Assembly: GCF_007992215.1 (NCBI RefSeq)
Contig: NZ_BJZV01000004.1
Coordinates: 186,001 to 250,000 of the forward strand
Source of the DNA: Methylobacterium gnaphalii
Lineage (GTDB): Bacteria; Pseudomonadota; Alphaproteobacteria; Rhizobiales; Beijerinckiaceae
Direction: 5' to 3'
Length of the DNA: 64,000 nucleotides
Shown: piece after piece, positions 37,468-47,900 of the stretch
How positions within the stretch are numbered: the stretch's first letter is position 1
Layout: each line of letters begins with the position of its first letter
Position numbers and translations under genes: made by a program
The notes under the pieces: generated by a model
Told to the model about the DNA's origin: nothing
Seen by the model: the letters and a program-made list of their open reading frames with translations, nothing else
Database searches by the model: none

Positions 37468-40400
37468 ATGTCGCTCAATATCTCGGCGCTCGCGATCAAG
37501 CGGCCTCTGCCTTCGGTCGTCTTCTCGATCATCCTGCTCATCCTCGGCTGGACGAGTTTCATGCGGCTGCCGGTGACCCGGCTGCCCAGTGCCGATATCC
37601 CGCTCGTCTCCGTGGTGGTCTCGCAGTTCGGTGCGGCCCCGGCCGAGATCGAAGCGCAGGTCACCAAGACCATCGAGGACGGCGTCTCGGGCGTCGAGGG
37701 CGTGCGCCACATCGCGTCGTCGGTGACAGACGGTCTCTCAATCACCACCATCGCCTTCCGCTTGGAGACGAATACCGACCGGGCGCTGAACGACGTGAAG
37801 GACGCGGTGACGCGCATCCGCGCGAACCTCCCGCGCAGCGTCCAGGAGCCGTTGATCCAGCGCGTCGACGTGGTTGGCCTGCCGATCGTCACCTACGCGG
37901 CCTCTGCCCAGGGCAAGAGTCAGGAGCAGATCTCCTGGTTCATGGAGAACAGCGTCAAGCGGTCCTTGCAGGACGTGAAAGGCGTCGCGCAGGTCGAGGT
38001 GATCGGCGGCGTCGAGCGTGAAATCCGGGTGGCGCTCGACCCTGACCGGCTCCAGGCCTTCGGGCTGACCGCGGCCGATGTCAGCCGGCGGCTCTACGGC
38101 ACCAACATCACCGTCACCGGCGGCCGGGCCGAGATCGGCGGTCGCGACCAGGCGATCCGGACACTCGCCTCCGCCAGGACGCTGAAAGAGCTCGCCGGCA
38201 CCATGATCACGCTGCCGAGCGGTGGCGAGGTCCGGTTGCAGGACCTCGGCATGGTGACTGACGGCATCGCCGACCGGCGTACTTTCGCCCGGCACAACGG
38301 CGAGCCGACGGTGGCGGTGGGCATCAAGCGCGCGCAAGGCGCGAGCGACGTGGTGGTGGCCAAGGCGGTCGCGAAGCGCATTGCCGAGATCAAGGCCGAG
38401 AACCCGGACTACGACCTGAGCCTGATCGATACCTCGGTCGATTTCACCCTCGGCAACTACGAGGCGGCGATCCATACCCTATTCGAGGGTGCCATCCTCG
38501 CCGTCATTATCGTGTTCCTGTTCCTGCGGGACCTGCGCGCCACGGTGATCGTCGCCGTCTCACTGCCGCTGTCGATCTTCCCCGCCTTCTGGGCGATGGA
38601 CATGCTCGGCTTTTCACTGAACCTGATCAGCTTCCTGGCGATCACGCTCTCAACCGGCATCCTCGTCGACGATTCCATTGTCGAGATCGAGAATATCGTC
38701 CGCCACATGCGGATGGGAAAGAATCCGATTCAGGCGGCGATGGACGCCGCCGACGAGATCGGCCTCGCCGTCGTTGCGATCTCGCTGACCATCATCGCCA
38801 TTTTCGCGCCTGCGAGCTTCATGTCCGGCATCGCCGGCCAGTTCTTCAAACAGTTCGGCATCACCGTCGCGGTGCAGGTGTTTTTCTCCCTCATCGCCGC
38901 GCGTTTCGTCACACCGATGCTCGCCGCCTACCTGATGAAGCCGCATCAGGCCGAGGAGAAGCCGCCGGGACCGCTGCTTCGGGCCTATACAAAGTTGGTG
39001 ACGCTCTCGGTCGAGTGGTCTTTCGTCACCGTGCTGATCGGGCTCGCCTTCTTCGCCGCCTCGATCGCCAGCGTCGGGCTGCTTTCGAAAGGGTTCCTGC
39101 CGGCGCAGGATACCGCGCGCTCGGTGATGGCGCTGGAACTGCCGCCCGGCGCGCAGCTCTCCGATACCGAGAAGGTGACCGAGCAGGTGGTCGCCGTGAT
39201 CCGCGGGCTGCCCGAGGTGCGCAGCGTCTTCGTCGATGTCGGCCGCGTGCCCAAGGAGCCGGTGGAATTCCGCCGCGCTTCGCTGATCATCAACTATACC
39301 CCGAAGGCCGAGCGCTCGATCACGCAGGTCGAGCTGCAGCGCGAGATCGGAAAGCGCCTGAGGCAGGTGCCGGACATCCGCTTCTATTTCGTCGACGAGA
39401 ATGGCCTGCGCGCCATCTCCCTCGTCGTGCGCGGCCCCGATCCGCGCATCGTTGCCAACGTCGCCAACGAGCTCGCCGGCCAGATGCGCCGCCTGCCGAC
39501 CGTGGCAAACGTCATATCGGGTACGACCCTCGACCGGCCGGAGCTACAGATCCGTCCGCGTCTCGACCTTGCCGCCCGCCTCGGCGTCTCGCCGACGATC
39601 CTCGCCGAGACGATCCGCGTTGCCACCATCGGCGATGTCGGCCCAGCTCTGGCCAAGTTCGATGCGGGCGACCGACTGGTGCCGATCCGGGTGCAGCTCG
39701 ACGACAAGGCACGGGCCAACCGGCATATCCTGGAGCAGCTTCGCGTGCCGAAGGGAGGTGGCGGCTCGATCCCACTCTCGGCTATCGCCGATCTCGACTT
39801 CCAGCAGGGTCCCTCGAATATCAGCCGTTATGACCGCCAGCGGCAGGCGACGGTCGCCTGCGACCTCGTCGGCATGGCCGCGCTGGGCGACGTGCTGAAA
39901 TCGATCGACTCGTTGCCTGTGATGAAGTCGCTGCCCAAGGGCGTCACGATAAGCCAGTCGGGCGATGCCGAGAGCCTCAACGAGCTCTCTGAGGGCTTCA
40001 CTCAGGCGATCAGCGCCGGCCTGATGATGGTCTACGCGGTGCTCGTGCTGCTATTCGGTTCATTCCTGCTGCCGCTGACCATCCTGTTCTCGCTGCCGCT
40101 CTCACTCGGCGGCGCGGTTATCGCGCTGATGATTACCGGCAAGCAGCTGACCACTCCGGTCTCCATCGGCATCCTCATGCTGATGGGCATCGTCACCAAG
40201 AACGCGATCATGCTGGTCGATTTCGCGGTAGAATCGATCCGTCACGGCATGCCACGGGACGCCGCGATCATCGATGCCGGCCAAAAGCGAGCGCGGCCCA
40301 TCGTGATGACCACCATCGCCATGGTTGCTGGCATGCTGCCCTCGGCTCTGGCTTTCGGTATCGGTGGCGAGTTCCGGTCGCCCATGGCGATCGCGGTGAT

Positions 40401-40626
40401 TGGCGGCCTGATCCTCTCGACACTGCTGTCGCTGGTCTTCGTGCCGGCAGTTTTCGTGGTGATGATGAAGCTATCGAACGGATCGGGTGCCACCTTCCGG
40501 CGGGTCGCCTCCCTGTTCGACCGCAGAAAAAAGCCGGCGGAGGTCGCTGGCTCCGCGACCGACCCCGCCAAGCTGCCACTTGGCGCGGTGCCTCAGGGTG
40601 GCGGTTCGGCCGGCCCTTCACGCTGA
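37468..40626 (+). CDS. RND efflux pump, inner-membrane subunit
   Basis: A 1052-residue proton-driven exporter of the HAE1 (AcrB-like) group. It opens with MSLNISALAIKRPLPSVVFS (the usual single segment), then MRLPVTRLPSADIPLVSVVV, two large periplasmic loops and two blocks of six membrane segments. The proton-relay segment reads LAITLSTGILVDDSIVEIEN near 395-415, with the paired acidic residues, and the second half contains GIVTKNAIMLVDFAV. Substrates are probably hydrophobic compounds or solvents but cannot be fixed from sequence. It is transcribed with the adaptor gene upstream. Confidence 0.95.
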   Translation: MSLNISALAIKRPLPSVVFSIILLILGWTSFMRLPVTRLPSADIPLVSVVVSQFGAAPAEIEAQVTKTIEDGVSGVEGVRHIASSVTDGLSITTIAFRLETNTDRALNDVKDAVTRIRANLPRSVQEPLIQRVDVVGLPIVTYAASAQGKSQEQISWFMENSVKRSLQDVKGVAQVEVIGGVEREIRVALDPDRLQAFGLTAADVSRRLYGTNITVTGGRAEIGGRDQAIRTLASARTLKELAGTMITLPSGGEVRLQDLGMVTDGIADRRTFARHNGEPTVAVGIKRAQGASDVVVAKAVAKRIAEIKAENPDYDLSLIDTSVDFTLGNYEAAIHTLFEGAILAVIIVFLFLRDLRATVIVAVSLPLSIFPAFWAMDMLGFSLNLISFLAITLSTGILVDDSIVEIENIVRHMRMGKNPIQAAMDAADEIGLAVVAISLTIIAIFAPASFMSGIAGQFFKQFGITVAVQVFFSLIAARFVTPMLAAYLMKPHQAEEKPPGPLLRAYTKLVTLSVEWSFVTVLIGLAFFAASIASVGLLSKGFLPAQDTARSVMALELPPGAQLSDTEKVTEQVVAVIRGLPEVRSVFVDVGRVPKEPVEFRRASLIINYTPKAERSITQVELQREIGKRLRQVPDIRFYFVDENGLRAISLVVRGPDPRIVANVANELAGQMRRLPTVANVISGTTLDRPELQIRPRLDLAARLGVSPTILAETIRVATIGDVGPALAKFDAGDRLVPIRVQLDDKARANRHILEQLRVPKGGGGSIPLSAIADLDFQQGPSNISRYDRQRQATVACDLVGMAALGDVLKSIDSLPVMKSLPKGVTISQSGDAESLNELSEGFTQAISAGLMMVYAVLVLLFGSFLLPLTILFSLPLSLGGAVIALMITGKQLTTPVSIGILMLMGIVTKNAIMLVDFAVESIRHGMPRDAAIIDAGQKRARPIVMTTIAMVAGMLPSALAFGIGGEFRSPMAIAVIGGLILSTLLSLVFVPAVFVVMMKLSNGSGATFRRVASLFDRRKKPAEVAGSATDPAKLPLGAVPQGGGSAGPSR

Positions 40627-40696
40627 TCGCCGGGCGCCGACGCGCTCTTTGAGGTACGCTGCCACCTCCGGCTGATCGCATCCTGAGCTTCGACCT

Positions 40697-41599
40697 TCAG
40701 ACGGTAGGTTGCACCTTGGATTCCATCGCCTTCACCAGTGTATGGAGCACGCGGTTAACGGGCGTCGGCACGTTCAGCGCTTCACCTCGTCGGACGATGA
40801 AACCGTTGAGATGATCGATCTCGCTTGCACGGCCACGCGAGAGGTCCTGCGCGGTCGACGAGAATTGCTCGGGCATCGCCTCGGCCAGCGCGAGGACGCT
40901 TTGGAGGCAGTCAGCCGGGATCGTGATGCCCGAGGCCGTCGCGACGGCAGTGCATTCCTTGACGAGATCGGTCATGACGGCCTCGACGCCCGCCACGTTC
41001 ATCAGGCGGCCATAGGGCAGTTGCGTGACTGCCGAGAGCGCGTTGTAGGCGCAGTTCAGGATCAGCTTGCCCCAGAGCGCATCGATGGCGTTCGCAGAGA
41101 TCGTCGTCGGAATGCCTGCGGCGGTAAAGGCGGCGGCGATCGTTTCGCTCGCAGGCCTCCGGCCGATGATGAGGTCGCCTCGGCCGTTGTGCTTCACGTG
41201 GCCTGGCCCGGCCATCTCGGTGGCGACATAGACGGCCACCGGAACGACCTCTCTCCCCACCACGGCCGTCATCCGCTCCGCATTGTCGACGCCGTTCTGC
41301 ATGCTCAGCAGGGTGGCATCGGGCGACAGATGCGCGAGGAGGGCGCGGCCGACATCCTCGGTATCGTCTGACTTCACGCAGACCAGCACCAGCTCTGCGC
41401 CGGCAGCGCCGCTCATGTTCATGGCGGCCGCCATCGGCACCGTTTCGCGGCCGGCGTCGGTCTCGAGTAGAAGGCCACGCTCGCGGACGGCATCGACGTG
41501 CTGCTGCCGGCCGATCAGCGTGACGGAATGCCCGGCCCGCGCCAGCAGACCGCCGTAATAGCAACCGACCGCACCGGCCCCCATGACGGCGACCTTCAT
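40697..41599 (-). CDS. panE: 2-dehydropantoate 2-reductase
   Basis: A 300-residue NADPH-dependent ketopantoate reductase of pantothenate (CoA) synthesis. The Rossmann motif GAGAVGCYYGGLLARAGH starts at residue 8, and the catalytic Lys/Asn segment ANAIDALWGKLILNCAYNAL, then SAVTQLPYGRLMN is intact near 170-200. The start MKVAVMGAGAV is the normal one; the frame further upstream is not part of the protein. It is on its own, convergent with the RND gene. Confidence 0.88.
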   Translation of the reverse strand: MKVAVMGAGAVGCYYGGLLARAGHSVTLIGRQQHVDAVRERGLLLETDAGRETVPMAAAMNMSGAAGAELVLVCVKSDDTEDVGRALLAHLSPDATLLSMQNGVDNAERMTAVVGREVVPVAVYVATEMAGPGHVKHNGRGDLIIGRRPASETIAAAFTAAGIPTTISANAIDALWGKLILNCAYNALSAVTQLPYGRLMNVAGVEAVMTDLVKECTAVATASGITIPADCLQSVLALAEAMPEQFSSTAQDLSRGRASEIDHLNGFIVRRGEALNVPTPVNRVLHTLVKAMESKVQPTV

Positions 41600-41748
41600 G
41601 GTGCTTGTTTCCCCATCATCACCTGCCTCCGCCGCGAGGAGACGACCCGTGCGCCATGCAGGGCTAGCCCGAGACGGATTTGCAATCGAGAGCACATGGT
41701 CATAACCCGAGCGTGGCCGTTACCCAGCCGATGACCGAAGGATATTGG

Positions 41749-41940
41749 ATGACGTCAGATACGCAGCTCGATCGCACTTCCGCGCCTCTCGCTTCTGTCT
41801 CTGAGCAGACCTGCCCCGACACCACCGATCCTTTCGACGCGCCGCTCATCGAGAATGGGCGGGCAGCTTCCAACTCCGAAGACGTTTCGGAAACGCCTCC
41901 GACGAATACGTTCGAGGGCTTCGGCTCCTTCTCGGGCTGA
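41749..41940 (+). CDS. very small acidic hypothetical protein (63 aa)
   Basis: A 63-residue frame from ATG 41749 to 41940. The peptide is rich in Ser, Thr, Asp and Glu and ends NTFEGFGSFSG. An earlier in-frame ATG at 41731 would add six residues. It occupies otherwise empty DNA between panE and the adaptor gene at 42022 and shows no overlap with a recognised gene. The Gly/aromatic end is unusual, but nothing like a modification enzyme is nearby, so a peptide-precursor role is only speculation. It may simply be noncoding. Confidence 0.35.
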   Translation: MTSDTQLDRTSAPLASVSEQTCPDTTDPFDAPLIENGRAASNSEDVSETPPTNTFEGFGSFSG

Positions 41941-42021
41941 TGCATGACCGGCTTGTTGCGGTGCCGGGGATCACCGCAGCAGGCCATCCTCCGCGAGGCC
42001 ACCGCGGCGCAATTCCGGCCG

Positions 42022-42954
42022 CTAGCGGCCGCCGCCGACGCTGCCCTTGTCGCCGACCATGACGGGATTGACCCGGTCGCCCTCGCGCACGAAGGCGCCG
42101 GCACGGGTTAGGACGAGGTTGGTCTCGCCGAGACCAGAGCGGATCTCGGCATCCTCCCCATCGGTCAGCCCGACGACGACCTGCCGCGCCTCGATGCGGT
42201 CTCCCTCGACAACGTGGACGATGGTGCCGTCGGGCTCATAGGTGACCGAGGAGAACGGCACCGAGAGCCCACAGCTCTCGCCGACATCGACGATGCCGCG
42301 CGCGAAGGTGCCGATGCGCAGATCCTGGTCCGTGCCGAAGCCGATCCGCACCCGACCGAGCTGTGTGGCGGGGTCGGCTGCCTGATCGATCCGGCGCGTC
42401 TTGCCCGTGACCGACGAGAGGCCGAGCGGTGTTACCGACGCAGCCTGTCCCGCCTTGAGCCGGGAAAGATCGTCGATCGCAACGTGGGCTTCGAGCTCGA
42501 TCTCGCCCTTGGCAGCGATGCGGAAGAGCGGGCCGAGTCTCGATGAGACCGGGAGACCCGCCTCCGCGGCGCTGCGCACGATCAAGCCGGCGACGGGCGC
42601 GCGCACCGCAAGGCCGGGCGCGTTGCCCGGATCGCTCGGCTGCACGACACGCGCCAGGACTTGGCCGGAGGCGACCTCGTCGAGCGGCTGGGCCAGGACC
42701 TGGGTGATGCGCGCGCCTTCCAGCTCGGCGCCGACATCGACGATCTCACGCGCGACGAGGAAGCCGGTGACCTCGACTCGGTCGCGGAAGCAGCGCTTCA
42801 TGACCGGCCGGACACTCACCGACATGTCGACCGGTCGCGCTGCAGGCTCGTCCGCGGCGAGGCTCGGGCCGCAAGGCAGAACAGCTGCGAGCACGACGGC
42901 CGTAAAGCCGCCTGCGCACCGGTACCGCCCTATCGTCTCGTCCGGTCGGATCAT
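42022..42954 (-). CDS. RND periplasmic adaptor-like protein, no adjacent pump
   Basis: A 310-residue exported adaptor with signal peptide (CAGGFTAVVLAAVLPCGPS). Pattern: VGAELEGARITQVLAQPLDE, then APVAGLIVRSAAEAGLPVSS, DDLSRLKAGQAASVTPLG and AADPATQLGRVRIGF. It is a paralogue of the adaptor at 36451 (both have DPATQLGR and CGLSVP). No RND pump lies beside it; it follows the AsmA gene by 27 bases on the same strand. It may supply a second adaptor to the RND pump at 37468, or serve another pump elsewhere. Confidence 0.85.
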   Translation of the reverse strand: MIRPDETIGRYRCAGGFTAVVLAAVLPCGPSLAADEPAARPVDMSVSVRPVMKRCFRDRVEVTGFLVAREIVDVGAELEGARITQVLAQPLDEVASGQVLARVVQPSDPGNAPGLAVRAPVAGLIVRSAAEAGLPVSSRLGPLFRIAAKGEIELEAHVAIDDLSRLKAGQAASVTPLGLSSVTGKTRRIDQAADPATQLGRVRIGFGTDQDLRIGTFARGIVDVGESCGLSVPFSSVTYEPDGTIVHVVEGDRIEARQVVVGLTDGEDAEIRSGLGETNLVLTRAGAFVREGDRVNPVMVGDKGSVGGGR

Positions 42955-42981
42955 TGGGCCACCCTCATGGCTTGGCCGGCA

Positions 42982-44793
42982 TCATCGTGCGGAGTCGGGG
43001 TCGTCGTCGAGGGAGCGCGACCGCGGACGCAGGGGCGATCCACGGTCCGATTTGCCGAGGAGGCCATCGAGCAGGCCGCCGAGGGCGTCGCCGATGTCCT
43101 TGGTGCGCTCTTCGCCGATGATGCTCGACCCGAGATCCTGCAGCGATTGCATGGCGCCTTCCGGGTTCTCGGCAATGCCGGAAAAATCGGCGGAGACGGC
43201 AGGGTTGGCCCAGGGGCCGACGATGTGGACCGGCACATCGAGCGGATTGCGGCCGCCCTGGCGCCGAGCGCCCGAGCCGACCACATGCGGTTTCAACCGC
43301 ACGTCGAGGGTGCGCGCGATCAAGTCGATGCTACCGATACCCGTTGCCTCGATCAGCGAGGTTTTCACCGCGAGATCGTTGGACACGGCCTGCCCGCCTG
43401 AGAGGCTGAAATTGCCGGCGAGCTTGTCGAGTCGGGTCACGAGCGCGCCGTTGCGTCCGTTCCTTGAGGGCAGCCCGCCAATCGCCCCGGCGAGATCGAG
43501 CCCGTCGATCCTGCCGTCCGTTACCGACACGTTGGCCGAACCGGTAAGCGAGCGTCGAACGGCATCGAGCTCTGCGCCCTTGGCTTGCAGATCGGCCCGC
43601 AAGGTGCCGCGCCCGTCGATCCCGCGCACTCCAAAGGCATCGGATAGAAGCGGCAAAACCTGCATCTTGCTGAGCGAGACCGCGAGCTGGTGCTGACCGC
43701 CGTTCTCGGCCTCGGGCGAGAGCACGTAGCGTCCGCGCGCGCTTCCGCCGTAGCCGGAGGCTGCGGTGAAGGCTGCGTCGAGCCCGTTGTTCTTCACGCT
43801 GCCCGTCAGCACGACCGTGTCGAACCGCGCCGGCCCGAGGCTGAGGTGTGCAATGGCGACCCGACCCGTCGCGTCGAAGCCCGAGAACCACCGCACATCC
43901 GGAATCGTGTCCGGGCCCACCGGCACAACGAGCCCGGCCTGCTGCCCGGATTCCAGTTTTGCGGCACTCGCCGCGTCGATCAGCATGAGCTTGTCGAGTT
44001 GCGCATCCAGGCTGATCCTGGGCTTGGCCTGGTCCCAATCGACGGCGATGCTGCCCTTGAACGGGGAGGCGTCGATCATTCCCACCCGGGTGTCGAGCGA
44101 GAACCCGGCCGGTCTCACGCTCGCCGTGCCGCTCGCCGCTACGCGCAGGGACTTCCCGTCGCGCGGGTTGAGCGTGACAGTGAAGTCGCCGTTGTTCTGG
44201 CCAGAGACCGGCCAGTTCAAGCTCGCGACGGCGCTCGCGCGCGGCAGTTCGAGCGTGGCGCGGATTTCGCTCAAAGGCTTGGCCGAGGCGAGATCGAAGG
44301 TGATCTCCATGCTCTCGGCGGAGGCGAAAGCGGCGCGTCCCGATTCCGTGAGGCCCGCATCGGCACCACGTGCCGTGATCTCGACGCTCGCGGCCTTGCC
44401 TGTGCTCCGCGACCGCGCCGCTTCCCCGGGCGCTCCGGACTTGCCGGTCAGCGGCGCGCGCAGGCTGATGCCCTGTGCGACGGCGTGGCCGCTGCTGCCC
44501 GAGCCGAGGATCAGCGACATGGAATTGCCGATCCGCAGTTCGTGAATCCGCGCGCCTGCGATGTCTGATCCTTCCCGATCGTCACCGAAGGCGAGGTTAC
44601 GCAGGACGATCTGCAGGGTTGGAGAAAAACTCAGTCCAACGCCTTCGACCCGCCAATCTTGGCCGGTCTCTTCGCGCAGCCGACCGGCGACGTGCCGCCG
44701 CGCGGTCTCGGCGACCGAGGGCCAGACCACGACCGCCGCCATAACGGCAACGATCAGGGCCAGTCCGGCGACGGCGAAGCCACGAAGTCTCAT
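42982..44793 (-). CDS. AsmA-family envelope protein
   Basis: A 603-residue protein with one N-terminal membrane anchor (FAVAGLALIVAVMAAVVVWP) and a large periplasmic part. The beginning ARRHVAGRLREETGQDWRVE and the C-terminal stretch SVTDGRIDGLDLAGAIGGLP, plus DVRLKPHVVGSGARRQGG, then PLDVPVHIVGPWANPAVSAD, are typical AsmA features. AsmA-like proteins are large beta-rich lipid-transfer or outer-membrane assembly factors. It is followed by the adaptor gene, likely in one transcript. Confidence 0.88.
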   Translation of the reverse strand: MRLRGFAVAGLALIVAVMAAVVVWPSVAETARRHVAGRLREETGQDWRVEGVGLSFSPTLQIVLRNLAFGDDREGSDIAGARIHELRIGNSMSLILGSGSSGHAVAQGISLRAPLTGKSGAPGEAARSRSTGKAASVEITARGADAGLTESGRAAFASAESMEITFDLASAKPLSEIRATLELPRASAVASLNWPVSGQNNGDFTVTLNPRDGKSLRVAASGTASVRPAGFSLDTRVGMIDASPFKGSIAVDWDQAKPRISLDAQLDKLMLIDAASAAKLESGQQAGLVVPVGPDTIPDVRWFSGFDATGRVAIAHLSLGPARFDTVVLTGSVKNNGLDAAFTAASGYGGSARGRYVLSPEAENGGQHQLAVSLSKMQVLPLLSDAFGVRGIDGRGTLRADLQAKGAELDAVRRSLTGSANVSVTDGRIDGLDLAGAIGGLPSRNGRNGALVTRLDKLAGNFSLSGGQAVSNDLAVKTSLIEATGIGSIDLIARTLDVRLKPHVVGSGARRQGGRNPLDVPVHIVGPWANPAVSADFSGIAENPEGAMQSLQDLGSSIIGEERTKDIGDALGGLLDGLLGKSDRGSPLRPRSRSLDDDPDSAR

Positions 44794-44894
44794 CCAATGC
44801 TCGCTGATGTCAGTGGCACGGGCATGCCCTGATCTCCCATCGGCATGGGCTATTTGTCGAGACCTTGCTGTTCAGCCGAATCCAGCGAAGTGGC

Positions 44895-44920
44895 GGCAGC
44901 CGGCGTGATCGCCGGCTGCC
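44895..44920 (-). terminator. hairpin downstream of metH
   Basis: Perfect 10-bp stem GGCAGCCGGC / GCCGGCTGCC with a 6-base loop, ending 8 bases past the metH stop on the minus strand. There is no long U-tract. Confidence 0.65.
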
Positions 44921-44927
44921 TTCCAGC

Positions 44928-47900
44928 CTATTCCGCGGCCGCCGCCAGATAGTTCGCTGGATCGTAGTTCAGGATTGGACCGAGCCAGCGCTCGACCTCG
45001 CGGATGTCCATCGCCTTGCGCTGTGCGTAGTCCTCGACTTGGTCGCGCTCCACCTTGGCGACGCCGAAATAATGCGATTGGGGGTGCCCGATGTAGAGGC
45101 CCGAGACCGAGGAGCCCGGCCACATCGCGTAGGATTCGGTGAGCTTCACGCCGATGCGGCGCTCGGCCTTGAGCAGATCGAACAGCGTGACCTTCTCGGT
45201 GTGGTCGGGCTGGGCCGGATAGCCCGGAGCCGGACGGATGCCGTCGTATTTCTCGTGAACGAGGTCGTCCGAGGTAAAGCTCTCGGTCGGCGCGTAGCCC
45301 CAGAACTCCTTGCGCACGCGCTCGTGCATCCGCTCGGCGAAAGCCTCGGCGATGCGGTCGGCCAGCGCCTTCACGAGGATCGAGCGGTAGTCGTCATTCG
45401 CCCGCTCGAACTTCTCGGCGATGCGCACCTCTTCCAGGCCCGCCGTCACGACGAAGCCGCCGATGTAATCGGCAACGCCGCTCTCTTTCGGAGCGACAAA
45501 GTCCGAGAGGCAGGTGTTCGGACGGCCGTCGCGCTTCGAGAGCTGCTGACGCAAGCCGTGGAAGGTGGCGAGCACGTCGCTGCGGCTCTCGCCGGTATAG
45601 AGCTGGATGTCGTCGCCGACCGTGTTGGCTGGCCAGAAGCCGATCACCGCCTTCGGGTTGAACCAACGCTCCTCGACGATCTGCTTCAGCATCTTCTGCG
45701 CGTCGTCGAACAGCGCCTTGGCGGCCGGTCCCTGGACCGCATCGTCGAAGATTGCCGGGTAGCGGCCCTTGAACTCGTAGGTCTGCAGGAACGGCGTCCA
45801 ATCGATATAGGGCACAAGGTCGGCCACCTCGTAGGAGCCGAACACTCGGGCATCGGTGAAGCTCGGCTTCTTTACCGAGTAGCCCGACCAGTCGATTTTG
45901 AAGGCATTGGCGCGGGCTTTCGCCAGCGGCAGGCGCTGCTTGTCGGCCTCCGAACGTGCATGGGCGTCGGCGACCTTCTTGTACTCGGCGCGGACGCTCT
46001 CGATCACACCGCCGCGGCTCTCCTTCGAGATCAGGCTCGACACCACGCCGACCGCGCGGCTGGCATCGGTGACGTAGACCGCCTGCCCGCGCTCGTAAGC
46101 CGGGTGAATCTTCACAGCCGTGTGGACGCGACTCGTCGTGGCGCCGCCGATCAACAGCGGCACGTCGAAGCCCTCGCGCTCCATCTCGCCGGCGACATGC
46201 ACCATCTCGTCGAGGGAGGGCGTGATCAGGCCGGACAGGCCGATAATGTCGACCTCTTCCTTCTTGGCCGTCTCCAGGATCTTGGCAGCCGGCACCATCA
46301 CGCCGAGATCGATGATCTCGTAGTTGTTGCAGGCGAGAACGACGCCGACGATGTTCTTGCCAATGTCGTGGACGTCGCCCTTCACGGTGGCCATCAGCAC
46401 CTTGCCGGCGGCTTTGCGCTTGCCGTCGCCGCCATTGGCCTTCTTCTCCTCCTCCATGAAGGGTTCGAGATAGGCGACAGCCTGCTTCATCACGCGGGCC
46501 GACTTCACGACCTGCGGCAGGAACATTTTTCCTGAGCCGAACAGATCGCCGACGACGTTCATGCCAGCCATGAGCGGGCCTTCGATGACGTGGAGCGGAC
46601 GCTCGACGCCCTGCCGGGCCTCCTCGGTGTCGGCGATGATGTACTCGGTGATGCCGTTGACCAGCGCGTGCTCGATGCGCTTGGCGACCGGCGCCTCGCG
46701 CCAGGACAGGTCGGCGGTCTTGGCTTTCGCCTCGCCGCCAGTCTTGAAGCGCTCGGCGGCCTCCAGCAGGCGCTCGGTCGAATCCTCGCGGCGATTCAGG
46801 ACGACATCTTCGCAGAGCTCGCGGAGCTCAGCCGGGATCTCGTCATAGACCGCGAGCTGGCCGGCATTGACGATGCCCATGTCCATGCCGGCCTTGATGG
46901 CGTGGTACAGGAACACCGCGTGCATCGCCTCGCGCACTGGCTCGTTGCCGCGGAAGGCGAAGGACAGGTTCGAGACGCCGCCCGAGATATGGGCGTGCGG
47001 CAACGTCTCCCGGATCGTACGCGTCGCCTCGATGAAGGCCACGCCGTAGGGGTTGTGCTCTTCGATGCCGGTGGCGACCGCGAAGATGTTCGGGTCGAAG
47101 ATGATGTCTTCCGGAGGGAAGCCGACCTGCTCGGTCAGCACCTTGTAGGCCTTGGTGCAGATCTCGACCTTGCGCTCGTAAGAGTCGGCCTGGCCCTGCT
47201 CGTCGAAGGCCATGACCACGACTGCGGCGCCGTAGGAGCGGCAGACCTTGGCGTCGTGGATGAACTTCTCGATGCCCTCCTTCATGGAGATCGAGTTCAC
47301 GATCGGCTTGCCCTGCAGGCACTTGAGGCCGGCCTCGATCACCTCGAACTTCGAGGAATCGACCATGACCGGCACGCGCGAGATGTCGGGCTCGGCGGCG
47401 ACGAGGTTCAGGAACTCAACCATCGCCTTCTGCGAGTCGAGCAGGCCCTCGTCCATGTTCACGTCGATGACCTGAGCACCGGCCGCGACCTGATCGCGGG
47501 CGACGTCGAGGGCGGCGGCGTAGTCGCCGTTGGTGATCAGCTTGCGGAACTTGGCCGAGCCGGTGACGTTCGTGCGCTCACCCACGTTCACGAAGGGGAT
47601 GTCCTTCGTCAGCGTGAAGGGCTCGAGGCCCGAGAGCCGCATCAGGGGCTCGCGTTCGGGGATCCGGCGGGGCTTCTTGTCGGCGACGGCCTCGGCGATC
47701 GCGCGGATGTGGTCCGGCGTGGTGCCGCAGCAGCCACCGACCATGTTGACGAGGCCCGAGGCGGCGAACTCACCGACGAGCTTGCCCATCGCCTCCGGGC
47801 TCTCGTCGTAGAGGCCGAATTCGTTGGGCAGACCGGCATTCGGATAAGCGCAGACCAGGGTATCGCAGATGCGCGAAAGCTCGGCGATGTGACCGCGCAT

